Positions 35,516 to 44,376 of a stretch of 64,000 nt of DNA are shown piece after piece. The notes under the pieces are model-generated. The model saw only the letters and a program-made list of their open reading frames with translations. It searched no databases and was not told the DNA's origin. Positions within the stretch are counted from its first letter, which is position 1. The number at the start of each line of letters is the position of its first letter. Source of the DNA: Stenotrophomonas rhizophila (GTDB lineage Bacteria > Pseudomonadota > Gammaproteobacteria > Xanthomonadales > Xanthomonadaceae). Position numbers and translations under genes: made by a program. The stretch covers positions 3,026,755-3,090,754 of the forward strand of contig NZ_CP007597.1 in assembly GCF_000661955.1 (NCBI RefSeq). Direction: 5' to 3'.

Positions 35516-35958
35516 GGCGTAATCAACGAGTCACGTACACGGGTCATGAGGGAAAGCAGCTGGGCGCGCTCGTCGGTGGACAGGTCGCGCATGGCGTCAT
35601 CGATGGTCTGGTCGCCGCGCTGCTTCAGCCGGGCCCACAACTGGCGGCCTTCATCGGTCAGTACGATCTGCAACGCCCGCCGGTCCTGGGCATGCGGCTC
35701 GCGCCGCACGCAGCCCATGGCTTCCAGCTTGTCCAGCAGGCGGGTCACCGCGCTGGGCACCTGGTCCAGGGCCTGGGCCAACTCGTTGGCGGTACACGGG
35801 GCCTTGGCCGCGAGCACCTTCAATCCGAGGTAGTGGGTGAAACCAATGCCAAGGTTTTCCTCGGCCATCGACGTGTCGAGCTGACGGACAAGGCCGTCGC
35901 GCACCTGGCGCAACAGCAGCCCGAAGCTGGGAGGAGTGGTTTCAGGGCAGATCATCAT
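35512..35958 (-). CDS. emrR: MarR-family repressor EmrR
   Basis: A 148-residue winged-helix regulator of MarR type (ANELAQALDQVPSAVTRLLDKLEAMGCVRRE recognition region and RALQIVLTDEG wing). As first gene of emrRCAB it probably represses its own operon, released by pump substrates. Two adjacent ATGs (35958, 35955) are possible. A strong palindrome lies just upstream. Confidence 0.92.
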   Translation of the reverse strand: MMICPETTPPSFGLLLRQVRDGLVRQLDTSMAEENLGIGFTHYLGLKVLAAKAPCTANELAQALDQVPSAVTRLLDKLEAMGCVRREPHAQDRRALQIVLTDEGRQLWARLKQRGDQTIDDAMRDLSTDERAQLLSLMTRVRDSLITP

Positions 35959-35973
35959 GGGGCGGCACTTTAC

Positions 35974-36015
35974 TTCCAGAAAATATATTTCTCAATGGAA
36001 ATATTCAATCTGGAA
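35974..36015. promoter_or_regulatory. nested palindromic operator upstream of emrR
   Basis: An inner perfect inverted repeat ATATTTC (35985-35991)/GAAATAT (35998-36004) lies within an outer inverted repeat TTCCAGA (35974-35980)/TCTGGAA (36009-36015). This AT-rich 42-base site is 16 bases before emrR and about 88 bases before the divergent araC-type gene, the expected place for a MarR-type operator. Confidence 0.7.
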
Positions 36016-36102
36016 CCAAATGCTGTGTTGCAACAACCGGAACAATGCGGGGATGGCTACCTTAATGGCCGCTTCAGCTGGCCGGGTATTACAATTTGGA
36101 CA

Positions 36103-36981
36103 ATGGATAACACATTCAGGCCAGACCCGGCTTCAGCCGCCACCCAGATGATCCGCAACGAGGTGCTCGACTGGTTCGAGCGCGACGACGGGCTGGGCGT
36201 GCTGGGCTTCCAGGTCGACAGCCCGCGCGGGCTGGAACGCGAGATCGATTGGCACCAGCACCACCGCGCCCAGCTGATCTGCGTGGAGGCCGGCCTGCTC
36301 AACACCCGCACCCGCCACGGCAACTGGTCGCTGCCGCCCGGCTGTGCCGGCTGGATGCCGCCCGGCGAGCCGCACACGGTGGACATCTCCGGCCCATTGC
36401 GCGGCTGGGGCCTGATCATCAGCCCGGCGCTGGCCCACGACCTGCCGAGCGAACCTTGCGTGGTCGCCATCTCCGACCTGCTGCAGGCCCTGGCCATGCG
36501 GGTGACCCGCTGGACGCCCGCTGCGGCGGCCGACCTGCGCCAGCAGCACATGATCGAGGTGCTGCTGGACGAAATCCGCAACGCGCCGCGCCAGCGCATG
36601 CACCTGCCGATGCCACAGGACCGGCGCCTGCTGCGGATCGCCTCGCAGCTGATCGCCGACCCGGCCGACGGCCGCAGCCTGGAACAGTGGGCGCAGTGGG
36701 CCGGGTTGTCACCGCGCACCCTCACCCGCCACTTCCGCGACGAAACCACGCTCAGCTTCGCCCAGTGGCGCCAGCAGGCCCGCCTGGCCGACGGCCTGCG
36801 CCGCTTGTCCGACGGCCACAGCGTGTCCGATATCGCCCACGAACTGGGCTTCAGCAGCCCCAGCGCGTTCGTTACCGTGTTCCGCCGGCACTTCGGCTGC
36901 CCGCCCGGGCGCTACCTGGCGCGCAGCGGCCAGCCCCTGAATCCAACACGCGGCTTGGCATCCCCGGCCGCATCCGGATAA
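36103..36981 (+). CDS. AraC-family transcriptional regulator
   Basis: A 292-residue regulator: N-terminal cupin-like sensing domain (WHQHHRAQL, WMPPGEPHTV) and two C-terminal helix-turn-helix motifs (LEQWAQWAGLSPRTLTRHFRD; SVSDIAHELGFSSPSAFVTVFRRHFGCPPGRY). It is divergent from emrR, with the shared 140-base spacer holding the nested operator, so cross-regulation is possible. The frame is open far upstream (antisense of emrC/emrR); the start at 36103 is the first suited to the domain. Confidence 0.9.
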   Translation: MDNTFRPDPASAATQMIRNEVLDWFERDDGLGVLGFQVDSPRGLEREIDWHQHHRAQLICVEAGLLNTRTRHGNWSLPPGCAGWMPPGEPHTVDISGPLRGWGLIISPALAHDLPSEPCVVAISDLLQALAMRVTRWTPAAAADLRQQHMIEVLLDEIRNAPRQRMHLPMPQDRRLLRIASQLIADPADGRSLEQWAQWAGLSPRTLTRHFRDETTLSFAQWRQQARLADGLRRLSDGHSVSDIAHELGFSSPSAFVTVFRRHFGCPPGRYLARSGQPLNPTRGLASPAASG

Positions 36982-37039
36982 TCGACCGCCTGCGAGGGCG
37001 ACAGCCGTCGCCGTCCCTTGCCACAGGTAACAATCCCGC

Positions 37040-39283
37040 ATGACCGATCTTGCCCGCCCCGCCTTCCACGGCTTTGAACAGCTGCCCCTGCGCGAGTACG
37101 CCGAACGGGCGTACCTGGACTATTCGATGTACGTGGTGCTCGATCGCGCACTGCCGTTCATCGGCGACGGCCTGAAGCCGGTGCAGCGCCGCATCATCTA
37201 TTCGATGAGCGAGCTGGGCCTGAATGCCGCCTCCAAGCCGAAGAAGTCCGCGCGTACCGTGGGTGATGTGATCGGTAAGTACCACCCGCATGGCGACAGC
37301 GCGTGCTACGAAGCCCTGGTGCTGATGGCCCAGCCGTTCTCCTACCGCTACCCGCTGATCGAAGGCCAGGGCAACTTCGGTTCCACCGACGATCCCAAGT
37401 CGTTCGCGGCGATGCGTTACACCGAATCCAAGCTGACCCCGATCGCCGAGGTGCTGCTGGGCGAAATCAACCAGGGCACCACCGACTGGACCCCGAACTT
37501 CGACGGCACCCTGGAAGAGCCGACCTGGATGCCGGCGCGCCTGCCGCACCTGCTGCTCAACGGCACCACCGGCATCGCCGTGGGCATGGCCACCGACGTG
37601 CCGCCGCACAACCTCAACGAGATCGTCAGCGCGCTGCTGCACCTGCTGGACGACCCGGACGCGACCGTTGCCGACCTGTGCGAGCACGTAAAGGGCCCGG
37701 ACTACCCCAGCTTCGCCGAGATCATCACCGCCCCGGCCGACCTGCGGAACATGTACGAAACCGGCTACGGCAGCGTGCGTGCGCGCGCGACGTACTTCAA
37801 GGAATCGACCAACATCGTCATCAACGCGCTGCCCTTCCAGGTATCGCCGTCGAAGGTGATCGAGCAGATCGCCGCGCAGATGCGCGCCAAGAAGCTGCCG
37901 TGGCTGGAAGACATCCGCGACGAGTCCGACCATGCCAACCCGGTGCGGGTGGTGCTGGTGCCGCGCTCCAACCGCGTCGATGCCGACCAGCTGATGGGCC
38001 ACCTGTTCGCCACCACCGACCTGGAGCGCAGCTACCGGGTCAACCTCAACGTGATCGGCCTGGACGGGCGTCCGCAGGTGAAGAACCTGAAGATGCTGCT
38101 CAGCGAATGGCTGCAGTTCCGCGCCACCACCGTCACCCGCCGCCTCACCCACCGCCTGCAGAAAGTCGAGCGCCGCCTGCACCTGTTGGACGGCTTGCTG
38201 GTGGCCTTCCTCAACCTGGATGAAGTGATCCGCATCATCCGCACCGAGGACGAGGCCAAGCCGGCGCTGATCGCGCGCTTCAGCCTGAGCGAGGAACAGG
38301 CCGAGTACATCCTGGACACCCGCCTGAAGCAGCTGGCCCGCCTGGAAGAGATGAAGATCCGCGGCGAGCAGGACGAGCTGGCCAAGGAGCGCGACAAGAT
38401 CCTGGCCATCCTGGACAGCAAGGCCAAGCTGAAGAAGCTGATCCGCGACGAACTGACCGCCGATGCCAAGAAGTTCGGCGACGACCGTCGCTCGCCGCTG
38501 GTGCAGCGCGGTGCGGCCCAGGCCATCGACGAAACCGAGCTGGTGCCGAGCGAGCCGATGACCGTGGTGCTGTCGGAGAAGGGTTGGATCCGCGCGGCCA
38601 AGGGCCACGACATGGACCCGTCCACGCTGTCTTACCGCGACGGCGATGCCCTGCTCGGCTCGGTGCGGGCGCGCAGTACCCAGCAGGTGGCGTTCCTGGA
38701 CAGCGAGGGCCGTGCGTACTCCACGCTGATCCACACCCTGCCCTCGGCCCGTGGCAACGGCGAACCGCTGACCGGCCGCTTCTCGCCAGCCGCCGGCAGC
38801 CAGTTCCTGACCCTGGCCAGCGGGGAAAACAACACCCGCTTCGTGCTGGCCTCCACCCACGGCTACGGCTTCGTGACCCGCTTCGAGAACCTGACCGGGC
38901 GCAACAAGGCCGGCAAGGCGATGCTCAACCTGACCTCCGGCTCCAAGGTGCTGACCCCGGCCGTGGTGGCCAACCCGGAAACCGATCGCATCGTGGCGGT
39001 GACCAGCTCGGGCAACCTGCTGGCGATCGCCGCCGGCGACCTGCCGGAACTGGACAAGGGCAAGGGCAACAAGATCATCGACATCCCCAAGGCCAAGCTC
39101 GCTACCGAGCGCGTGGTCGCCGTGGTATCGGTGGGCCCGGGCAACACCCTGCTGGTACGCAGCGGCACGCGCACCATGAACCTGTCCTTCAAGGACCTGG
39201 AAACCTACCTGGGCACGCGCGCCACGCGTGGCCACCTACTGCCGCGTGGCTGGCAGAAGGTGGAAGGGCTGGCGGTGGAATAA
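37040..39283 (+). CDS. parC: DNA topoisomerase IV subunit A
   Basis: A 747-residue type IIA topoisomerase subunit: catalytic Tyr127 in AAMRYTES, the quinolone region [11 protein letters not shown] with unmutated Ser87 and Glu91 (equivalents of E. coli Ser80 and Glu84), coiled-coil gate and C-terminal beta-pinwheel. It decatenates chromosomes together with ParE, which is not in the window. Confidence 0.96.
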   Translation: MTDLARPAFHGFEQLPLREYAERAYLDYSMYVVLDRALPFIGDGLKPVQRRIIYSMSELGLNAASKPKKSARTVGDVIGKYHPHGDSACYEALVLMAQPFSYRYPLIEGQGNFGSTDDPKSFAAMRYTESKLTPIAEVLLGEINQGTTDWTPNFDGTLEEPTWMPARLPHLLLNGTTGIAVGMATDVPPHNLNEIVSALLHLLDDPDATVADLCEHVKGPDYPSFAEIITAPADLRNMYETGYGSVRARATYFKESTNIVINALPFQVSPSKVIEQIAAQMRAKKLPWLEDIRDESDHANPVRVVLVPRSNRVDADQLMGHLFATTDLERSYRVNLNVIGLDGRPQVKNLKMLLSEWLQFRATTVTRRLTHRLQKVERRLHLLDGLLVAFLNLDEVIRIIRTEDEAKPALIARFSLSEEQAEYILDTRLKQLARLEEMKIRGEQDELAKERDKILAILDSKAKLKKLIRDELTADAKKFGDDRRSPLVQRGAAQAIDETELVPSEPMTVVLSEKGWIRAAKGHDMDPSTLSYRDGDALLGSVRARSTQQVAFLDSEGRAYSTLIHTLPSARGNGEPLTGRFSPAAGSQFLTLASGENNTRFVLASTHGYGFVTRFENLTGRNKAGKAMLNLTSGSKVLTPAVVANPETDRIVAVTSSGNLLAIAAGDLPELDKGKGNKIIDIPKAKLATERVVAVVSVGPGNTLLVRSGTRTMNLSFKDLETYLGTRATRGHLLPRGWQKVEGLAVE

Positions 39284-39308
39284 CCGAAAGCAAACAGCGC
39301 AGATGAAA

Positions 39309-39334
39309 AAACGGCCGGGGAAACCCGGCCGTTT
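39309..39334 (+). terminator. terminator after parC
   Basis: An 11-bp stem (AAACGGCCGGG/CCCGGCCGTTT) with GAAA loop. The U-tract is short on this strand; the A-run before it makes it stronger on the minus strand. Confidence 0.7.
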
Positions 39335-39359
39335 GCGTTCCCACACGGCCCCACCGCGC

Positions 39360-39512
39360 GTAGAGCCGACCGTTGGTCGGCTGCACGATCCCCGTAGAGC
39401 CGGGCTCTGCCCGGCTGCACTTGCCGCGCGTTGCACGATCCCCGCAGAGCCGGGCTCTGCCCGGCTGCATCCGCCGCACGTTGCGCGGTTGCCGGGCAGA
39501 GCCCGGCACTAC
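39360..39512. repeat. mixed SMAG cluster with two stem types
   Basis: One copy has the GCCGACC/GGTCGGC stem (39360-39385), then three have a GCCGGGC/GCCCGGC stem (39394-39419, 39444-39469, inverted 39491-39512). Ends are GTAG or GCAG. Different stems with the same end show that stem changes are compensated. Confidence 0.85.
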
Positions 39513-39541
39513 GCATTGCTGGCGAACGTGTCCGGAAAAGG

Positions 39542-39568
39542 AAAAAGCCGGGAAATCCCCGGCTTTTT
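39542..39568. terminator. bidirectional terminator between parC and bfr
   Basis: The stem AAAAAGCCGGG/CCCCGGCTTTTT has a short loop and T-runs on either strand, between convergent genes. Confidence 0.8.
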
Positions 39569-39666
39569 CGTTCGTCGCTGGCTGGCGGATGCTGGCGGGC
39601 GGACGATGGCTTCTGCAGCGTGCTGGCGAAGGCTGGCTGGCGTGCAGAAGCGGAACAAAGGCACCG

Positions 39667-39690
39667 GTAGTGCCGGCCGCTGGCCGGCTC
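39667..39690 (+). repeat. SMAG variant (GCCGGCC stem)
   Basis: A GTAG-ended palindrome with stem GCCGGCC/GGCCGGC, 22 bases from the bfr stop. Confidence 0.8.
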
Positions 39691-39711
39691 GACGCGATGC
39701 CCGAAGGCAGG

Positions 39712-40200
39712 TCAGTGCGCAGGCGTACCCTTCGCATCCATCTTGCTGGTCTGGTACAGCGCCAGCCCGATCCGCTTGATCAGGCCCAGCTGCTGTTCCA
39801 GCCACCAGGCATGGTCTTCTTCGGTGTCCTTCAACTGCACCAGCAGCATGTCGCGGCTCACGAAGTCCTGGTGCTGCTCGCACAGCTTCATGCCGGCGGC
39901 CAGGTTGTTGCGCACGCTGTATTCGGTGTCCAGGTCCTTCTGCAGCATCTCCTCCACGGTCACGCCCGGCTCGAAGCCATGCGGACGCATGTCCGGGGTG
40001 CCACCGAGGAACAGGATCCGGCGCAGCAGCGCATCGGCGTGCTGGGTCTCTTCTTCCATCTCGTGGTTGAGGCGCTCGTACAGCGCCATCAGGCCCTGGT
40101 CTTCGTAGCGGCGCGAATGGATGAAGTACTGGTCACGCGCAGCCAGTTCGCCGCGCAGCAGTTCCTTCAGGCACGCGATGACGTCCGGATTGCCTTTCAT
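39712..40200 (-). CDS. bfr: bacterioferritin without the canonical heme methionine
   Basis: A 162-residue ferritin-like iron-storage protein starting [11 protein letters not shown] with GGAG eight bases upstream. The di-iron ligands are present: Glu18, Glu51, His54, Glu93, Glu127, His130. At position 52, where the heme-coordinating Met sits in E. coli Bfr, this protein has Thr (EETQHAD). It may therefore be heme-poor or coordinate heme otherwise. An 11-residue upstream extension is possible but not supported. Confidence 0.93.
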   Translation of the reverse strand: MKGNPDVIACLKELLRGELAARDQYFIHSRRYEDQGLMALYERLNHEMEEETQHADALLRRILFLGGTPDMRPHGFEPGVTVEEMLQKDLDTEYSVRNNLAAGMKLCEQHQDFVSRDMLLVQLKDTEEDHAWWLEQQLGLIKRIGLALYQTSKMDAKGTPAH

Positions 40201-40354
40201 GTGGGGGTGCTCCTGATGAATCAATGCGCGCATGGTGCCCCATCCAGAATTCCAATGATCTAATCGGAATCAGTTGCAGTTGCGCTTGCAGCGGCCTCCA
40301 CGTGGCGTTCACAGCCCCTACAATCCAACGCATACCACCATCGGGGGATGCTGC

Positions 40355-42712
40355 ATGCGTCGTTGGCTTACGCGGTTGCTGTGGGTGTCGCTGTTGCTCG
40401 GCGCCGTGCTCATCGCCACCCTGTGGTGGCTGCTGCGCGGCAGCCTGGCGCACCTGGACGGCGCGCTGCCGGTGGATGGCCTGCAGGCACCGGCCAGCAT
40501 CAGCCGCGATGCGCGCGGGGTGGTCACCATCGACGCGGCCAGCCAGGCCGATGCGATGCGGGCGCTGGGGCTGGTGCATGCGCAGGAACGCTACTTCGAG
40601 ATGGACCTGATGCGGCGCAGCGCCGCCGGGGAGCTGGCCGAGCTGTTTGGCCCGGCCGCCGTGCCGGTCGACCAGCGCATGCGCGTGCATCGCCTGCGCG
40701 CCCGCACCCACGCCCACCTGGCCGCGGCCGTCGGCACCGACCCCCTGCCCCTGCAGGCCTACGTGGCCGGGGTCAACCAGGGCCTGACCGACCTGCGCGT
40801 ACGCCCCTGGCCCTACCTGCTGCTGCGCCAGCGGCCCACGCCCTGGCTGGCCGAGGACAGCGTGCTGACCGGGCTGGCGATGTACGCCGACCTGCAGGAC
40901 CCCACCAACCAGACCGAACTGGCCATGGCGCGCATACGCGCGGTGGTGCCGCCCGCGCTGTACGCCCTGCTCAGCCACGACGGCAGCGAGTGGGATGCAC
41001 CGCTGTTCGGCGCGCCACGCGGCAATGCGGTGCTGCCGGGACCGGACGCGGTGAATCTGCGCGCGCCCGCTACCGCGCGCTCGGCCAGCGCCGCCGGACA
41101 CGCCGACCCGGATGTGCATGGCAGCAACAACTTCGCCGTGGCCGGTGCACTGACCGCCGATGGCCGCGCGATCCTGGCCGATGACATGCACCTGGGGCTG
41201 CGTGCACCGGCCCTGTGGTTCCGGGTGCGGCTGCGCTACCCCGACGCCCAGGCGCCGGGCGGCACGGTCGACGTGAGCGGCTTCTCGCTGCCCGGGCTGC
41301 CCGCGATCGTGGTGGGCAGCAATGGCCACGTGGCATGGGGCTTCACCAACAGCTACATCGACAACGCCGATTACGTCCCCGTGCCCGCACACGCGCCCGG
41401 CACCCTCGACGGCATCACCACCCACACCGAGCGCATCCGTGTGGCCGGCCAGCCGGACACCATGCTGCGCGTGCGCGAGACGGCCTGGGGCCCGATCCTG
41501 CACGAGCGTCCCGACGGCAGTGGCGAGGCGCTGCGCTGGACCGCACAGCTGCCCGGCGCGGTGCGCTTGGACTTCGCCGACATGGCGCGGGCGGCCAACC
41601 TGGACGACGCGCTGCAGATCGCCGACCGCGCCGGCATCCCGACCCAGAACCTGCTGCTGGCCGACCGCCAGGGCCGCATCGCCTGGCGACTGATCGGCGC
41701 CCGCCCGGACCGCAGCGCGGACTGCCCGCCGGCCGGCGCGGCCACGCCGGTGGCCGCGCACTGCGCGCCCTGGCCGATCCGCAGCGACGCCTCGCCGGCG
41801 CTGATCGATCCGGCCAACCACCGTTTATGGACTGCCAACGGCCGCGTGCTCGATGGCAGCGCGCTGGCGGTGGCGGGCAACGGCGGCTATGACCTGGGCG
41901 CGCGTGGGCAGCAGATCCGCGATGGCCTGTTGGCGAAGGAACGCTTCGACGAACGCGACCTGCTGGCCATCCAGCTCGACGATCGCGCCGTGTACCTGCA
42001 GCGCTGGTGGACGCTGCTGCGGCAGGTGGTCGAACACAGCGACGACCCGGCGCTGCAGCGACTGGAGCGGGCCAGCCGGCACTGGGACGGGCGCGCCGCC
42101 GCCGATTCGGTGAGCTACCGGATGACGCGCGGCTTCCGCGGCATGGTGCTGGACAGCGTATCGGCGGGCCTGCTGGCACCGGCGAAGCAGCGCCTGGGCG
42201 ATGCCTACCTGGAGCCGCGCCTGGCGCAGATCGAAGGCGTGCTGTGGCCGCTGGTCAACGAACGCCCCGCGCACCTGCTGCCGCCGCCGTATGCCAGTTG
42301 GGACGCGCTGCTGGCAGACGCCGCCCGGCGCCTGGAGGCCGACCTGGCCGCGCAGGGGCCCAACCTCGCCGAGCGCAGCTGGGGCGAGCGCAACACCGCG
42401 GCGATCTGCCACCCGGTCAGCCGCGCCCTGCCCGCCTTCGCCCGGTCATGGCTGTGCATGCCGGCCGACCGCCTGCCAGGCGACCGCGACATGCCCCGCG
42501 TGCAAGGCCCGGCGTTTGGCGCGTCCCAGCGCATGGTGGTGTCGCCCGGGCATGAAGCCGACGGCATCATCCACATGCCCGGCGGCCAGAGCGGGCACCC
42601 CCTGTCACCGTTCTGGGGGGCCGGGCACGAGGACTGGGTCAACGGCACGCCGACACCATTCCTGCCCGGTGCGACGGTGCATACGCTCCGGTTGGTGCCG
42701 ACGCGGGAATGA
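40355..42712 (+). CDS. penicillin acylase family protein (Ntn hydrolase)
   Basis: A 785-residue precursor of the S45 penicillin amidase family with an N-terminal membrane/signal segment (about 8-28). The predicted nucleophile is Ser257, at the start of SNNFAV after autocleavage at Gly-Ser, dividing an alpha chain of about 230 residues from a beta chain of about 530. Such enzymes cleave amide-linked side chains; some hydrolyse acyl-homoserine lactones. The substrate is unknown. GGGGGA before the ATG supports this start. Confidence 0.88.
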   Translation: MRRWLTRLLWVSLLLGAVLIATLWWLLRGSLAHLDGALPVDGLQAPASISRDARGVVTIDAASQADAMRALGLVHAQERYFEMDLMRRSAAGELAELFGPAAVPVDQRMRVHRLRARTHAHLAAAVGTDPLPLQAYVAGVNQGLTDLRVRPWPYLLLRQRPTPWLAEDSVLTGLAMYADLQDPTNQTELAMARIRAVVPPALYALLSHDGSEWDAPLFGAPRGNAVLPGPDAVNLRAPATARSASAAGHADPDVHGSNNFAVAGALTADGRAILADDMHLGLRAPALWFRVRLRYPDAQAPGGTVDVSGFSLPGLPAIVVGSNGHVAWGFTNSYIDNADYVPVPAHAPGTLDGITTHTERIRVAGQPDTMLRVRETAWGPILHERPDGSGEALRWTAQLPGAVRLDFADMARAANLDDALQIADRAGIPTQNLLLADRQGRIAWRLIGARPDRSADCPPAGAATPVAAHCAPWPIRSDASPALIDPANHRLWTANGRVLDGSALAVAGNGGYDLGARGQQIRDGLLAKERFDERDLLAIQLDDRAVYLQRWWTLLRQVVEHSDDPALQRLERASRHWDGRAAADSVSYRMTRGFRGMVLDSVSAGLLAPAKQRLGDAYLEPRLAQIEGVLWPLVNERPAHLLPPPYASWDALLADAARRLEADLAAQGPNLAERSWGERNTAAICHPVSRALPAFARSWLCMPADRLPGDRDMPRVQGPAFGASQRMVVSPGHEADGIIHMPGGQSGHPLSPFWGAGHEDWVNGTPTPFLPGATVHTLRLVPTRE

Positions 42713-42736
42713 CGGGGTGACGGACGGTGACGGAGC

Positions 42737-42912
42737 AGCCGACCAACGGTCGGCTCTACCGCGATGTGGGGTCCAACCCCCACCCGGACGTACCGAAGGT
42801 GGGTCGGTACGCCAGACCGGTACGTAACGACCGTGGGTCGGTACACCGCACCCGAGCCTGCCGACGGTCGGCCGATACGCCCCACCGGTAGGTACCGACC
42901 GTTGGTCGGTAC
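42737..42912. repeat. SMAG and diverged SMAG copies
   Basis: One canonical inverted copy (42737-42759) is followed by degenerate GGTCGGTAC-ended forms, the best a palindrome at 42892-42912. They lie between the convergent acylase and antiporter genes. Confidence 0.7.
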
Positions 42913-42922
42913 ACCGCCGAAT

Positions 42923-44305
42923 TCAACGTCGGCAACGTTCGATCAGGCTCAACAACGGCCCGGTCATCGCCGTGGTCACCAGCGCCATGATCACCAGCAC
43001 GGCGAACAGGCGGTCGCCCAGGAAGCCCAACTCGTAGCCCAGGTTCAGCACGATCAGCTCCATCAGGCCGCGGGTGTTCATCAACGCGCCCAGCTTCCAC
43101 GCCTCGTGGTTGCCCATGCCGGCGCTGCGCGCCGCGCTCCACGTACCGAACAGCTTGCCCACCGTGGCCACGGCGATCACCACCACGCACAACAGCAGGT
43201 CGCTGGCCTGCAGGGCGTCGGCGCGCATGCGCAGGCCGGTCATGGCAAAGAACAACGGCAGCAGCAGCGTGACCGCGAACGGTTCGACCCGGGTGGCCAC
43301 GGTATGCCGCAGGGTGGCGTTGCCCGACACCGCCACGCCAGCGGCGAACGCGCCAAACAGCGCATGGATGCCCAGCATTTCGGTGACCAGTGCGCAGCCC
43401 AGGGCCATCAGCAGCATCACCAGCAGCCAACGGCCTTCCTGCCCGGCTGCAATCACCCGCCGCGAGAACCACGGCCGCACCAGGCCCAGCATCACCCCGA
43501 CAAACACCACCACGCAGACCAGGTTGAGCGCGGCCGGCACCCAGCCCTGCGCCTGCGCGGCCGCCACGATCAGCGCCAGCAGGCACCACGCGGTGGCATC
43601 GCCGAGCGCGGCGCAGGCGATGGCGGTCTGGCCCAGCGGTGTGCTGGTCATGCCACGGTCGGCCAGGATGCGCAGCAGCACCGGGAACGCGGTGATGCTC
43701 AATGAAATGCCCACGAACAAGGCGAACCCGGTAAACCCGATCCCGCGAGGCGCGTGCGCCGCGTACAGCCAGATCGCCAAGGCCACGCCCAGCACGAACG
43801 GCACTGCGATACCGGCATGGCTGACCACGAACGCAAATCGGCGGCGACCGCGCAATCCGCCCAGGTCCAGTTCGGCACCGGCCACCAGCAGGAACATCAG
43901 CACGCCCAACTGGCTCAGCAGCCCCAGCGAGCCCAACGACGCGGCCGGGAACAGCGCGCCGTGCACCTGGGGCAACAGCGCCCCCAGCACCAGCGGGCCC
44001 ATCATCAGCCCGGCGGCCATCTCACCGATCACGCCCGGTTGGCCGAAGCGCCGGAACAGCCAGCCGGCGCCCTTGGCCACCAGCAGCAGCACCAGCAGCT
44101 GCATCAGGAACAGGCCCAGCGGGGCATGCAGGTGCGCGGCCCAGTCGGCGCCCAGCGACGATTGCGCCCGTTCCACCTGCACCGCCACGGTGGGGCCGGC
44201 ATATCGCGCCAGGCCCAGGCCCACCAGCAACGGCAGCGCCACCCAGCCCAGGTAACGCCACGCCAGCCCGCTACGGCGCATGCCGCCGGTGGTATCTGCT
44301 TCCAT
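42923..44305 (-). CDS. CPA2-family cation/proton antiporter
   Basis: A 460-residue inner-membrane protein with about 13 hydrophobic segments and the Na+/H+ exchanger fold motifs (GVIGEMAAGLMMGP, LMFLLVAGAELDL, IACAALGDATAW with the paired acidic residue, GALMNTRGLMELIVLN). It exchanges Na+ or K+ for H+; which ion cannot be told. Confidence 0.88.
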   Translation of the reverse strand: MEADTTGGMRRSGLAWRYLGWVALPLLVGLGLARYAGPTVAVQVERAQSSLGADWAAHLHAPLGLFLMQLLVLLLVAKGAGWLFRRFGQPGVIGEMAAGLMMGPLVLGALLPQVHGALFPAASLGSLGLLSQLGVLMFLLVAGAELDLGGLRGRRRFAFVVSHAGIAVPFVLGVALAIWLYAAHAPRGIGFTGFALFVGISLSITAFPVLLRILADRGMTSTPLGQTAIACAALGDATAWCLLALIVAAAQAQGWVPAALNLVCVVVFVGVMLGLVRPWFSRRVIAAGQEGRWLLVMLLMALGCALVTEMLGIHALFGAFAAGVAVSGNATLRHTVATRVEPFAVTLLLPLFFAMTGLRMRADALQASDLLLCVVVIAVATVGKLFGTWSAARSAGMGNHEAWKLGALMNTRGLMELIVLNLGYELGFLGDRLFAVLVIMALVTTAMTGPLLSLIERCRR

Positions 44306-44339
44306 TCCCGATCCCCATCGATTGAGGGAGCGATTCTAC

Positions 44340-44364
44340 GGGCTGGCGGTATTCCCGCCAGCCC
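44340..44364 (-). terminator. possible terminator after asnB
   Basis: A 10-bp perfect stem (GGGCTGGCGG and its complement) lies 13 bases past asnB, without a clear U-tract. Confidence 0.45.
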
Positions 44365-44376
44365 TGCCACATGCGA

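Noticed and set aside
36872..39235. 787-codon minus-strand open frame
   Set aside because: Antisense to parC; composition and lack of motifs mark it as a shadow.
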